A DNA stretch of 64,000 bases. Source: Scylla paramamosain (taxonomy: Eukaryota > Arthropoda > Malacostraca > Decapoda > Portunidae). A model generated the notes under the pieces. The model ran no database searches and was not told the origin of the DNA. It worked only from the letters and a program-made list of their open reading frames with translations. The stretch covers positions 8,875,817 through 8,939,816 of the forward strand of contig NC_087181.1 in the NCBI RefSeq assembly GCF_035594125.1, given 5' to 3'. Below are positions 27,501 to 41,198 of the stretch, one piece after another (position 1 is the first letter of the stretch; each line of letters opens with the position of its first letter). The position numbers and the translations under genes are program-made.

Positions 27501-28870
27501 CAACTGTCCCCCTCTTCTACACTGAACATCCTCGGTCTGTCCTTTACTTATAATCTGAACTGGAAACTTCACATCTCATCTCTAGCTAAAACAGCCCCTA
27601 TGAAGTTAGGTGTTCTGAGACGTCTCTGCCAGTTTTTCTCACCCCCCAGCTGCTAACTCTGTACAAGGGCCTTGTCCGTCCATGTATGGAGTATGCTTCA
27701 CATGTCTGGGGAGGTTCCACTTATACTGCTCTTCTAGACAGGGTGGAATCAAAAGCTTTTCGTCTCATCAACTCCTCTCCTCTAACTGACTGTCTTCAGC
27801 CTCTCTCTCACCGCCGCAGTGTTGCATATCTAGCTGTCTTCTACCGCTATTTTCATGCTAACTGCTCTTCTGATCTTGCTAACTGCATGCCTCCCCTCCT
27901 TCCGCGGCCCCGTTGCACAAGACTTTCTTCTTTCTCTCACCCCTATTCTGTCCACCTCTCTAACGCAAGAGTTAACCAGTATTCTCAATAATTCATCCCT
28001 TTCTCTGGTAAACTCTGGAACTCCCTGCCTGCTTCTGTATTCCCACCTTCCTATGACTTGAATTCCTTCAAGAGGGAGGTTTCAAGACACTTATTCATTA
28101 ATTTTTTACCACTGCTTTGATCCTTTTATGGGACTGGCATTTCAGTGGGCATTTTTTTTATTAGATTTTTGTTGCCCTTGGCCAGTGTCCTTCCTATATA
28201 AAAAAAGAAAAATACTAGGAGACCTTAATGCCAAGCACCATATTTTAGGAGACAGCTATAACAACACAGTTGGTAAAGGATTAAAAATTATGGTAGAAAA
28301 CAACATACTAAAACACCTGGGACCACACTTCATAACATATACATCAAACATGAGCAACTCACCTAACATAATACTGAACAACAACAAAACTTACCATAAG
28401 CACAACATAGAGGCTGTACCTGACATAGCATCTGACCATATACCCATTATATTAACCATCACAGCATCCACAATAAATATAAAAACACCGCCACAATACA
28501 ATTCAAAGAAGGCCAACAAGAAAGTTTTCCAAGCCAACATATCTCGCAACACAAAACAGTCTTTACCTACGGACAAGGCAAGCACACTCCAGTTAAACCA
28601 GTTACTAGAAACGTGGTTCAAAGTCATAGTAAATTCAATGGAGACTCACATACCTAAAACCAGTACCAGAACTATTATGAAACCAAATTCACAATTAAGT
28701 CATTAAAACCTTCCTAACATACCTCGACGACATTAGAAAAAAAGCAGCATTACAAGGTTTAGACCCTTATCAGATGTCATATAAAATAATAAAAATTGCT
28801 CCAATACTGGAATGCAAGAAACAGAAAAATAAAAACCGGGAGAACAAACTAACTGACATAGACAAACTAC
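24539..28870 (+). pseudogene. ORF2 of copy 1-D, split by nested element
   Basis: First part 24539-24931: MDTIKFVQHNATHWRTN, ILLNSHVLKEDDSLELFGY, then GPINITTTYLPLRRPYLMF and a final PTYI. Second part 28212-28870: LGDLNAKHHILGDSYNNTVG, LKHLGPHFITYTSNMSN, IILNNNKTYHKHNI and ASDHIPIIL. The break falls exactly in the conserved PTYI-LGD stretch of the endonuclease, and both halves are otherwise continuous, which proves a nested insertion. The RT is absent because the element is cut at the (CA)n. Confidence 0.85.
24932..28207 (+). mobile_element. Family 2 LINE copy 2-4, near full length, nested in copy 1-D
   Basis: Plus-strand copy lacking about 25 bases of the 5' terminus. It begins ATAATTACTCCCAGTGAGG and ends TTCCTATATAAAAAAAG. 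The ORF starts ATG at 25149. It is broken by TAG at 25870 (TAT in the intact copy), by TGA near 27450 and by a frameshift near 27655. Pieces are 25149-25871 (endonuclease), 25893-27452 (linker to RT) and 27686-27991 (C-terminus). RT motifs [27 protein letters not shown] and SYADDTT are intact. It shows few differences from the intact copy, so it is young relative to its host element. Confidence 0.93.
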
Positions 28871-28873
28871 CTG

Positions 28874-29068
<195 letters not shown>

Positions 29069-29174
29069 GGAGGGATGATGTAGAAAAAAAATGCCCCAGG
29101 TGTTTCTGAATACAGGCTCTGTTTCTGTCTCAGAGTATAATTTGTTGTTGTTATGCATTATGTAGGGGGAAGTG

Positions 29175-29606
29175 TTTTTCTTACTGCCTTTAAATTTTTC
29201 ATCAGCTTTATACCAAAGAAATCAAAATCGAAAATTATTTCCTTTAATGTGTTCAGTATTTATAGATATAATGTGTTCAGTACTTATTTAGGGTAAAAAA
29301 TAAAACTTTGATTTCAGACCAAGTAAAAAGAATCAACAGAAGACAAGGAATAGGATGCAGTGCCTTGTGATTAAACGTGGTTATTATTAAACAAGCAAAC
29401 AATGATAAGGTTTTCTCTGTGATTTAAATATCAGTGTAATGTAGTGAAGAGTAATCTCCCACTCTCAATAAGAAAAATATAAAAAAAACTACCGGTAACC
29501 AGTGCATTTTACCAGTCCTAACACACGGCTTGGAGACCTGGAGCCTCACTGTACGACTGTAGTACTGTACAAAGAATGAATTATTTGTCATACATTTATG
29601 GAGGTA
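29175..29606 (+). mobile_element. RTE-type LINE remnant (RT C-terminal part)
   Basis: Plus-strand remnant with recognisable RTE-type pieces: IPKKS-like text near 29208, YLG near 29285, then QVKRINRRQGIGCSAL (29318-29368), ending VLPVLTHGLETWSLTVRL (29513-29566) and LFVIHLWRY to 29606. RTE elements carry this L-P-V-x-T-Y-G-x-E-T-W motif. Multiple stops. It is the same sequence, in opposite orientation, as 35553-35975. A family 2 copy (A-tail side) abuts at 29607. Confidence 0.7.
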
Positions 29607-32412
<2,806 letters not shown>

Positions 32413-32667
32413 CGTGATGATTTTTGTGTTTTCTTCTAATATTTTCTTGTTAGCCGTGACTTGTGTTCTTCCAGATGTTTCTTCGGGGCCCCTGACGTGA
32501 GCTGATTGCTGAGGCATCTGGACAGCTTTATTGTAGCCATACCGATGACATAGGTGAAGGAGAGAGCTTCAGAGTTCCCTTGTTTACAGGTGAACCTATG
32601 GACGACATATGATTGCTGAAGCTGTCCTCTCGTCTAGATGGGCCTGTTTATGAGGAGCAGATGGCTT

Positions 32668-33170
32668 GGTTCCACTCATACTGCTCTTCTAGACAGGGTG
32701 GAATCAAAAGCTTTTCGTCTCATCAACTCCTCTCCTCTAACTGACTGTCTTCAGCCTTTCTCTTATCGCCGCAATGTTGCATCTCTAGCTGTCTTCTACC
32801 GCTATTTTCATGCTAACTGTTCTTCTGATCTTGCTAACTGCATGCCTCCCCTCCTCCCGCGGCCTCGCTGCACAAGACTTCCTTCTTTTTCTCACCCCTA
32901 TTTTGTCCACCTCTCTAACCCAAGAGTTAACCAGTATTCTCAATCATTCATCCCTTTCTCTGGTAAACTCTGGAACTCCCTGCCTGCTTCTGTATTTCTA
33001 CCTTCCTATGACTTGAATTCCTTCAAGAGGGAGGTTTCAAGACACTTATCCTTCAGTTTTTGACTACCACTTTGGACCCTTTTAGGGGACTGGCATTTCA
33101 ATGGGTATTTTTTTTTTATTGGACTTTTGTTGCCCTTGGCCAGTGTCTCTGCTACATAAAAAAAAAAAGA
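32668..33170 (+). mobile_element. Family 2 LINE copy 2-6, 3' fragment
   Basis: Plus-strand, strongly 5'-truncated copy holding only the last 130 or so codons ([39 protein letters not shown], then [20 protein letters not shown]) plus the 3' UTR and A-tail (33160-33170). The reading frame is open from the truncation point to the natural stop at 33061, so the copy is young. Confidence 0.93.
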
Positions 33171-33319
33171 CTGAATCATACTTGTCTAATTAAATACTGA
33201 GAAGAAATCGAATACCGTAAAAGGAAGAATTGTATATACAATGCAACAATGCACAGACAAGAAATTTCATTAGGATAAACGGAATACCCCGACTCGCTTC
33301 TCAGCGTTCAGCAAAGCAG

Positions 33320-34705
33320 CAACATGGCCACAGCAGCAGATGCACCATTGCCACCACCACCAGAGGAAGAAGAAGCTTCACCACCATCAGTGGAAGAAGA
33401 AAAAAAAAAACACCAGCACCAAAGGAAGAAGAAGCAGCAGCACCACCACCACCAGAGGAGGAAGAAGGACACTACCATCGGCAGAGGAAGAAGCAGCAGC
33501 ACCACCACCACCACCACCACCACAACAACAACAACAAGCAGCAGAGAAAAAAAAACACAATCACCACAACGACCAGAGGAAGAAGCACAATCTCCACCAC
33601 CAGCAGAGGAAGAAGGAGCATCACCACCACCATCGGAAGAAAAAGTAGCAGCAACACCACTACCATCAGAAGAAGAAGAGGTACCACGGAAATCATCCTG
33701 ACAAATTTAACCACCACCAAACTGACTGACTTAAGCTGGCTAAGGATAGGAAGGCTAGGATAGGTTAGGATAGGATAGGATATGATTAATTAGGTGGTCC
33801 ATGTAGCTGCCATGGTCAGGAAGAGGGGGGAAAATAAGAAACAGCACCAGCAGCAGATGAAGAAGAAAAAGCAATACCACCACCATCAGAGGAAAAAGAA
33901 GCAGCACCACCACCATCAAAGGAGGAAGTAGCAGCACTATTACCATCAGAGGAAGAAGCACCACCACCATCGGAGGAAGAAGAAGAAATAGCACCACTAC
34001 CACTATCACAAAAAGAAGAAGAAGCAACATCACGAGCATCAGAGGAAAAAGACGAAGAAACAGCACCACTGCCACTATCACAGGAAGAAGAAGCACCACC
34101 ACCACCATCAGAGGAAGAAGCAGCAGCAGCAGAAGAAAGAGGCACCACCATCATCAAAGGAAGAAGAAAGAAGCACCACCACCATCAGAAGAAGAATAAA
34201 GAAGCGCCATCATCATCAGAGGAAAAAAGAAGTAGCAACACTACCATCAGATGAAAAAGAAGCAGCAGCAGCAAAGAAAGAAGAAAAAGAAGCATCAGGG
34301 GAAGAAGAAAAAGGAGTATCAATAGAAATAGAAGAAACACCACTTCTACCATCAGAGAAAGAAGAAGAAGCAACATCAGAGAAAGAATAAACACCATCTC
34401 TACTATCAGAGAAAGAAGAAGAAGCAGTATCAGAGAAAGAATAAACACCATCTCTACTATCAGAGAAAGAAGAAGCAACATCAGAAGAAGAAGAAGAAGC
34501 CTCAAGGGAAGAAGAAAAAAAGAGCATCAGGAGAAGGAGAAGAAGAAACATTTGAGGAAGAAGAAGCAGCAGAAAAATAAACAGCGGCAGAAGAATAGGG
34601 AACATCAGAAGAAACAGTATCAGAGGAAGAAGAAGAAAAAAAAAGAAGAAAAGAGAAAGAAGAAGAAGCAGAAGCAGCACAGGAAGAAAAAGCTACATCA
34701 GCAAC
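33320..34705 (+). repeat. GAA/CCA-rich minisatellite with coding appearance
   Basis: About 1.4 kb built from imperfect units of roughly 27-36 bp of the form CCACCACCATCAGAGGAAGA. In one frame this reads APPPSEEEEA over and over. The longest open piece with an ATG is 33324-33701 (126 codons: MATAADAPLPPPPEEEEAS and further units). A second piece from 33833 (ETAPAADEEEKAIPPPSEE) has a stop just upstream and no ATG. Frames shift between units. A 54-bp unit is duplicated in tandem at about 34361-34470. Bases 33740-33785 are (GGATA)n-like. It could be a decayed low-complexity exon, but a non-coding minisatellite is more likely. Confidence 0.75.
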
Positions 34706-34753
34706 ATGCATCCTCTACCTCTTTTGGTTTCCCCTACCTTCTCCGTTTTGTTT

Positions 34754-35116
<363 letters not shown>

Positions 35117-35124
35117 TTTTTTTG

Positions 35125-35275
35125 TGGAGTTGTGGGAAGCTGTCCTTTAAGAGTGGACTGTGACTCCCCCCGAGGGAGGGAAGTCACAGCTAGGTCGTAG
35201 ATAAGTTCACAGTGCTTGTGAGGCCTCCCTAAGAGTAATTATTTTTTCGGCAGGTATCTACATCACGCCGCCCTT
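35125..35275 (-). mobile_element. Family 2 LINE copy 2-7, diverged 5' UTR fragment
   Basis: Matches the 5' UTR of family 2 in minus orientation: AGTCACAGCTAGG, ATAAGTTCACAG, then AGAGTAATTATTTTTTCGGC and CAGGTATCTAC. Identity is clearly lower than among the other copies. It is an older or sister-family fragment and includes no coding sequence. 35276-35458 has no recognised feature. Confidence 0.65.
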
Positions 35276-35454
35276 CCTAACCGTGGGAAGCTTTCATGCT
35301 GCTGAGAAGTAGATCCAGTGTGAAGAACAAGTGAGTGCCTTAAGGACACGGCTGCAGAGAGACGGTCACCATTTTCTCAAATTTCTCAAAAACAGTACAA
35401 TTCCTTATTTCTTATTCCTTTGCTTACCAAGTTTTTTTTTTTTTTAAGACACTT

Positions 35455-35458
<4 letters not shown>

Positions 35459-35534
<76 letters not shown>
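35459..35534. repeat. (CT)n microsatellite
   Basis: 76 bp of CT next to the RTE-type remnant. Confidence 0.98.
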
Positions 35535-35536
<2 letters not shown>

Positions 35537-35552
35537 ATTTTATAGCATACTT

Positions 35553-36130
35553 TCATACCTCCATAAATGTGTGACAAATAATTCATTCTTTGTACAGTAG
35601 TACAGTAGTACAGTGAGACTCCAGGTCTCCAAGCCTTGTGTTAGGACTGGTAAAATGCACTGGTTACCGGTACTTTTTTTTATTTTATTTTATTTTTTTT
35701 TCTTAATTGAGAGTGGGAGATTACTCTTCACTACATTACGTTAATATTTAAATCACAGAGAAAACCTTATCATTGATTGCTTGCTTAATAATCACCACGC
35801 TTAATCACAAGGCACTGCATCCTATTCCTTGTTTTCTGTTGATTCCTTTTACTTGGTATGAACTCAAAGTTTCTTCTTTTTACCCTAAATAAGTACTGAA
35901 CACATTATATCTATAAATACTGGACACATTATAAGACTTCATTTCCAACTTTGATTTCTTTGGTATGAAGCTCTTGAACACTGTTGTCTTCATATCCATA
36001 TTCAGTCCAATTTTTTTTTTCTTTGTGTAACTGTAAAATAGTTTCCTGAAGCTTATCTGTTGGTTTGCCGAACAGCATATGCCATGATGTCATCCACAAA
36101 TTATAGGTAGCACTGAATCTTGTATTCGCC
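35553..36130 (-). mobile_element. RTE-type LINE remnant with RT motif C
   Basis: Minus-strand remnant that extends further 5' than its partner at 29175-29606. From about 36107 down it reads FVDDIMAYAVRQ (motif C, usual form FADD), then KLQETILQLHKE, GLNMDMKTTVFKSFIPKKS, KGINRKQGIGCSAL and the LETWSLT region near 35610-35640. The order is that of RTE-type RT. Stops and frameshifts throughout. Part of it (35757-35815) is repeated imperfectly at 36187-36241, a duplicated segment. The two remnants form an inverted pair about 6 kb apart. Confidence 0.7.
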
Positions 36131-36639
36131 TTGTGTAATCTCTTGATAGATTCCTGACACAGTACTCAACGCTATTTAAATCAAGGAAAAAACCCAATCA
36201 TTGTTTGTTTACTTAATAATTACCATTTTTAATCTTAAGGCTGGATCATAAGTCATAGGTACTGACATTGTGGTTTTGGACAAAATAGAAGGGACTCAGC
36301 ATTCATAGGCACTTGTTGGCTACCCCATGCGATTCTTACCTCGGCCTAAATCTGTATGATGTTTATCATAATACTCTAACATATTGCTAAGATATTAGTG
36401 CTGAGCGGGCTTGAATGTTGGCGTGATAGGTGAGGTAATACTGTGGCAAGTAATTTCACACTAAAGCTGGATTCGAGGAATGACCATGAGTAGCTCGGTC
36501 ACAATGCCATGGAGCCATTAGGCTGATATTTAACCTGTAACCTGTCCCAGTACAATACCAATGACGCAGACCTCAGACACATTTTCAGTTGATTACACAA
36601 AAAGGAATTTCCGAGTTCACGAAAAATCTCCCCTTCCAT
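36131..36639. other. Unassigned gap with duplicated RTE segment
   Basis: Contains 36187-36241, an imperfect direct repeat of 35757-35815 (TTACTTAATAATTACCA against TTGCTTAATAATCACCA). Nothing else is recognised. Confidence 0.5.
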
Positions 36640-38901
36640 GTGTCCGGAAGGGGAGGAGAAAAGAGGAAAGGGGAGCTAGGTGTGAGTATGTTGGAATGTC
36701 AGGTCATGCTGAAATGAGAGAGGTGAGGTCGAGGCGAATAGATGAGGGAGTGGAGAGGATGGTAGGGGCCGAAATGAGGGGATTAGGTGAGGTAAATGTA
36801 GATGAATTGTATAAATATTTCGTAGATAAAGTTCATACAGGTCAGTTAGCAAATATCCCGTATAGGACAATAAGATCACAAAAAAATGACCCTAAATGGA
36901 TGACTGCTAGGTTAAAGCATTATATAGGACGTAAGAGAAGTATATATAAGAGATTAAGGGCAGGTGAAGAAGTTTTAAGGACACAATATAATGAATTAGT
37001 TAGAACAGTCAGGAAGTTAACGAGAAAGGCTAAGGACAATTATGAATTAAAGGAAGGCAGCCAGGCGAAGACGGACCCCAAGGGATTTTATCAGGTATAC
37101 AGGACGAAGAATAAGGATACTATAGGTCCATTAAAGGCAGCAGATGGGAAGCTGGTTAGTTCTGGGGAGGAGATTAGTAAACTTCTGAATGATTATTTTT
37201 TAACTGTCTTCACCCAGGAAAACATGCAGGATATGCCAGATAGTGAACAGGTGCTTAGAGCAGATGAGAATGAGAAGCTGACAGATATTTCCATAACTAG
37301 GGAGATAGTGGAAATGGAGATAGATAGGCTAAAAAAGTTCAAGTCACCAGGACCTGATGAAATATATCCCAGAGTACTTAAAGAATGCAAAGAGATTATT
37401 AGTGAGCCGTTAGTTTCTGTCTTTAGGAAATCACTGGAGTCGGGTGAGGTACCAGTAATGTGGAGGCAGGCTAATGTAGTACCCATCTTTAAGAAAGGAG
37501 ATTAAACTTTAGCGTCTAATTATAGACCTGTTAGCTTAACTTCAGTTGTAGTTAAAATGTTAGAGTCAATAATAGCGAGGAATATTAGGGAACATTTAGA
37601 CAAACATAACTTGATAAATCAGTCACAGCATGGCTTCACGAAGGGGAAGTCTTGCCTGACAAACTTGTTAAGTTTTTACAGTAAGGTGTACGAGGCAGTA
37701 GATAATGGTGATAGTTATGATATCTTATATCTGGACTTTAGTAAAGCATTTGACAAGGTACACCATCAAAGGCTCCTGAAAAAGGTTAGGGCACACGGGA
37801 TAGATGGGAAGGTGTTAGGCTGGATAGGGTCATGGCTTAGTGACAGGCGACAGAGAGTGATAATAAACGGCTCGAAATCCGAGTGGGGTCATGTAATTAG
37901 TGGTGTGCCACAGGGATCAGTATTAGGGCCATTGTTATTTCTAATATATATCAATGACTTGGATAGTGGAATTAGTAGTGATGTTAGTAAATTTGCGGAT
38001 GACGCAAAGATAGGTAGATTAATTAGGTCAGAATCGGATGCCATCGCCTTGCAGGCAGATTTAGATAGAATGAATGAATGGACGGATAGATGGCATATGC
38101 AATTTAATATCAATAAATGCAAAGTGCTTAGCGTAGGTAGAGGAAACCCACACGATAAGTACACATTAAACAACCAAACTCTGGTAGGTACAGGGTACGA
38201 GAAAGATTTAGGAGTTATAGTTAGCTCTGAACTCCGTCTAGGGAAACAATGCATAGAAGCCAGAAACAGGGCAAATAGGGTACTAGGATTCATTTTTAGG
38301 AGTGTTAAAAGTAGAAGGCCGGAAGTAATATTAAAGTTATACTTGGCGCTGGTCAGACCTCATCTAGACTACGCTGTGCAGGTCTGGTCCCCACATTACA
38401 GGAAAGATATAGGTCTATTAGAATCAGTACAGAGGAGAATGACCAAAAGGATATAGGGGATGAGGAGTATTCCTTATGAGGCGAGGTTGAAGCTGTTAAA
38501 TTTACATTCTTTAGAGAGACGTAGGTTAAGAGGGGACCTGATAGAAGTCTTTAAGTGGTATAAGGGATATAACAAGGGGGATATAGGCAAAATTCTTAGG
38601 ATCAGCAACCAGGGTAGAACAAAAAAATAACGGGTTCAAGCTTGAAAAATTTAGATTTAGGAAGGAGATAGGAAAAAACTGGTTCTTAAATAGAGTGGTA
38701 GATGAGTGGAACGGCCTCAGTAATCATGTTGTTAGTGCTAGGACACTAGAGAGTTTTAAGAGAAGATTAGACAAGTTTATGGATGGGGATAATAGATGGA
38801 AATAGGTAAGTATATTTCATACAGGGACTGCCACGTGTAAGCCTGGTCGCTTCTTGCAGCTTCCCTTATTTCTTATGTTCTTATGTTCTTATGTTCTTAT
38901 G
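36640..38901 (+). mobile_element. CR1-like LINE, 5'-truncated, with octamer tail
   Basis: Plus-strand LINE covering the linker, RT and C-terminus, ending in four exact TTCTTATG octamers (38870-38901). CR1-clade elements typically end in 8-bp tandem repeats of similar sequence and lack a poly-A tail. The 3' UTR carries CCACGTGTAAGCCTGGTCGC just before the tail. The endonuclease and any ORF1 are missing. Confidence 0.85.
36780..38806 (+). pseudogene. Reverse transcriptase of CR1-like LINE, few stops
   Basis: An open frame from before 36780 to 37505 holds the linker and RT start (KSPGPDEIYPRVLKECKE, WRQANVVPIFKKGD). One stop TAA at 37502 interrupts KKGD-x-TLASNYRPVSLTSVV. The frame then continues 37557-38456 with QHGFTKGKSCLTNLLSFY, ILYLDFSKAFDKVHHQRLL (motif A), [29 protein letters not shown] (motif C), KDLGVIVSSELRLGKQ and VRPHLDYAVQVWSPHYRKD. 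After a stop at 38457 the C-terminus reads GMRSIPYEARLKLLNLHSLE and, past a frameshift near 38615, FRFRKEIGKNWFLNRVVDEW to about 38806. Apart from three lesions the RT is complete. Confidence 0.88.
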
Positions 38902-39193
38902 AGTCTCTACCTTCTAAATATGTATAGAATACTTTTTCCCGCTTTTTTTTTTTTCTCCGATATTCGTTTCGGTCCTCATCTCCAGCAGTCGTGGGGATTA
39001 GATTGGGAAGAAAAGGAAAGAAATTTTGAGCTATTGTCATGGCATGTCTTTCTTCCTTTTATTTTTATTTTCTCCAATATGAGGTGTACAAATATAATTG
39101 CTTTTCCAGTTTCGTTTTCTCTTACAGTTAAGTAACTTTTTTTTAACACTATTCTCAGATTTTTCGCTGTTTCTTCCTTCGCTAAATATCTAA

Positions 39194-39339
<146 letters not shown>

Positions 39340-39420
39340 CAACCTACCCTAACCACGCAGCGAGAGAAAGGACTCGGTTTTGAGAAAAAAGTAAAGACGC
39401 TCCATATGACAAGATTTAAC

Positions 39421-39495
39421 ATGGCTGCCAAAGTGGATGTTCTGAGCACCGATGATGAGAGGACGATATTGTGGGTCTTTTATGTTGGTGTGCTG
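39421..39495 (+). CDS. Candidate first coding exon of a host gene
   Basis: ATG in a favourable context (AACATGG) opens 25 codons that start [15 protein letters not shown] and end [11 protein letters not shown] good 5' splice site, CTG|GTAAAG, follows at 39496 in phase 0, and then an (AG)n tract as intron sequence. The C-terminal residues look like the start of a membrane helix. The composition is unlike the surrounding repeats and the frame is not part of any transposon seen here. It could be the N-terminus of a small membrane protein. I did not find a matching second exon in the next 1.7 kb, so this stays a candidate. Confidence 0.35.
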
Positions 39496-39497
39496 GT

Positions 39498-39500
<3 letters not shown>

Positions 39501-39578
<78 letters not shown>
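39501..39578. repeat. (AG)n microsatellite
   Basis: 78 bp of AG directly behind the candidate splice donor. Confidence 0.98.
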
Positions 39579-39579
<1 letters not shown>

Positions 39580-41138
39580 GTTAACTGACTGACTGGCTGG
39601 CTGAAAGTCTGCTTGATTGATTGACTGACTTGAAAATTATCAGGTAGACACAAATAAACCAAAAGAACGAATAGATAGGCGAGGAAAACTTTTTACTCTT
39701 TTGAATCTTCACGCCTTAGTAGCAAGAAACTTTTATTCGAGACAGACAAGTGACAACACCCTCCTCAATTACGATATGTTACTCGGGGTGACAGTTTTCC
39801 TTCTTAAACACTACAATTATCAGCCGTTGTCAACATGCGTGCCTACTTTTCCATTTGAAGCACAGAATGGTCCATCACTGAGAGCAGGACCAGTTGGTGC
39901 AGATGTCCGGCGCTTGGTGGCTCGACATGCTTTGGGGCGGCGGCTCTGGTCGATCAACTGACAACCCAATCCATTTGTAGCTTAAAATCCCTCCCGCTGT
40001 GATTGTCACGCCCTCCTGCCTTCGCCTCCCTCCATCTCTCCATACATCTCTTTTCTCTTTTATTCTCTGTCTGCTCCTCCTCCTCCTCCTTCTTCTCCTT
40101 TTCTTCCTTTCCATTACTCCAGACTAGACCGTTATAAACCAAAGAGTGAAAGAACAGCGACCACTCCACTCCACGTATAATTCTCTTGGCTGTATTAACT
40201 ACCACACCAACAACCATAATGAGGCCGAGGACACACAATGAATACACTGACAATTAGGAGAAAATGGTGTGCCCATTCTCCCCCTGCTACACTCCTCCCC
40301 GGCCAACCGTGTCTGCTCCCTCACCGTCCTTCGTCTCCTGTCTCCGGCAACATCTTTTCATTGCATCTTATTCTTTCCTTTGTCCGAACGTTCTTCTCCC
40401 CATTTACTAGTGTTCCTTCCCTTCTGCCAGCCTCTGCGCCATTATTGTCCCTAACATCGGGTGTCCTGAGACGAAATGGCCTCTCGTAGATATGAAAAGA
40501 AAAAAAAAATGTAAAAGGGACATATTTATTTTTCTTTACTTCTGTAACAAAACAAATTGTATCTAATTCATCCTAAGATCATCGTTGTTATGAAGAAAAT
40601 TTTAACAGTGGCAATTATACTTTTATGCATGCACTTTCAACTCTTGCTTGTGGATGAGAATATGTTTTTAGATGTTGGTATTGAAAAGCCTGCAGATGCA
40701 GAACGGCATCATGTAGGTGTGGGCACACATCTTCTCCTCCCTCCCCTGGCTATGTCGTAAAAAAAAAAAAAAAAAGCTACACTTTCGGCCAAACTCCATC
40801 TTTTTTTTTTCACTTAAATCTTGTTCACTTGCCTTATTAAGTCAACAACTGAAGCTCGTGAGAGAAGAGGTGCTATTTACATCAGTGTATGTGCACAGCT
40901 ACTTAAGAAAAATACATTTTAAGAATAAACAGAAAGAAATATGGGAAAGTGTTTTGTTTTGTACTGAGTATGGCTAATTCATTAGCACGTATGGTGGTAT
41001 ACCTGTAACATTTCAAATGTAATCATAGATGTGAAAACTTTATTCAGAAAATTAAGCGATTGTGTGTATTTAATTATTTTAGATTTAGAGTGAAGGTGTA
41101 ATTTTTTTTTTATTTATTTATTTTTTATGTTATTAATG

Positions 41139-41141
<3 letters not shown>
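39579..41141. other. 1.5-kb stretch without recognised features
   Basis: Mixed-composition sequence with short open frames only (for example 39701-39961 and 40238-40489), none resembling a known family. This is the least repetitive part of the window and could be intron or intergenic host sequence. Confidence 0.5.

Positions 41142-41195
<54 letters not shown>
41142..41195. repeat. (GT)n microsatellite at 3' end of copy 2-8
   Basis: 54 bp of GT ending where the minus-strand family 2 copy starts (TTTTATGTAGGAAGG). Its partner lies at 44479-44527. Confidence 0.98.

Positions 41196-41198
<3 letters not shown>

Noticed and set aside
33740..33785. Interstitial telomeric repeat (TTAGG)n
   Set aside because: Only one TTAGG unit. 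The tract is mostly GGATA, a different pentamer.
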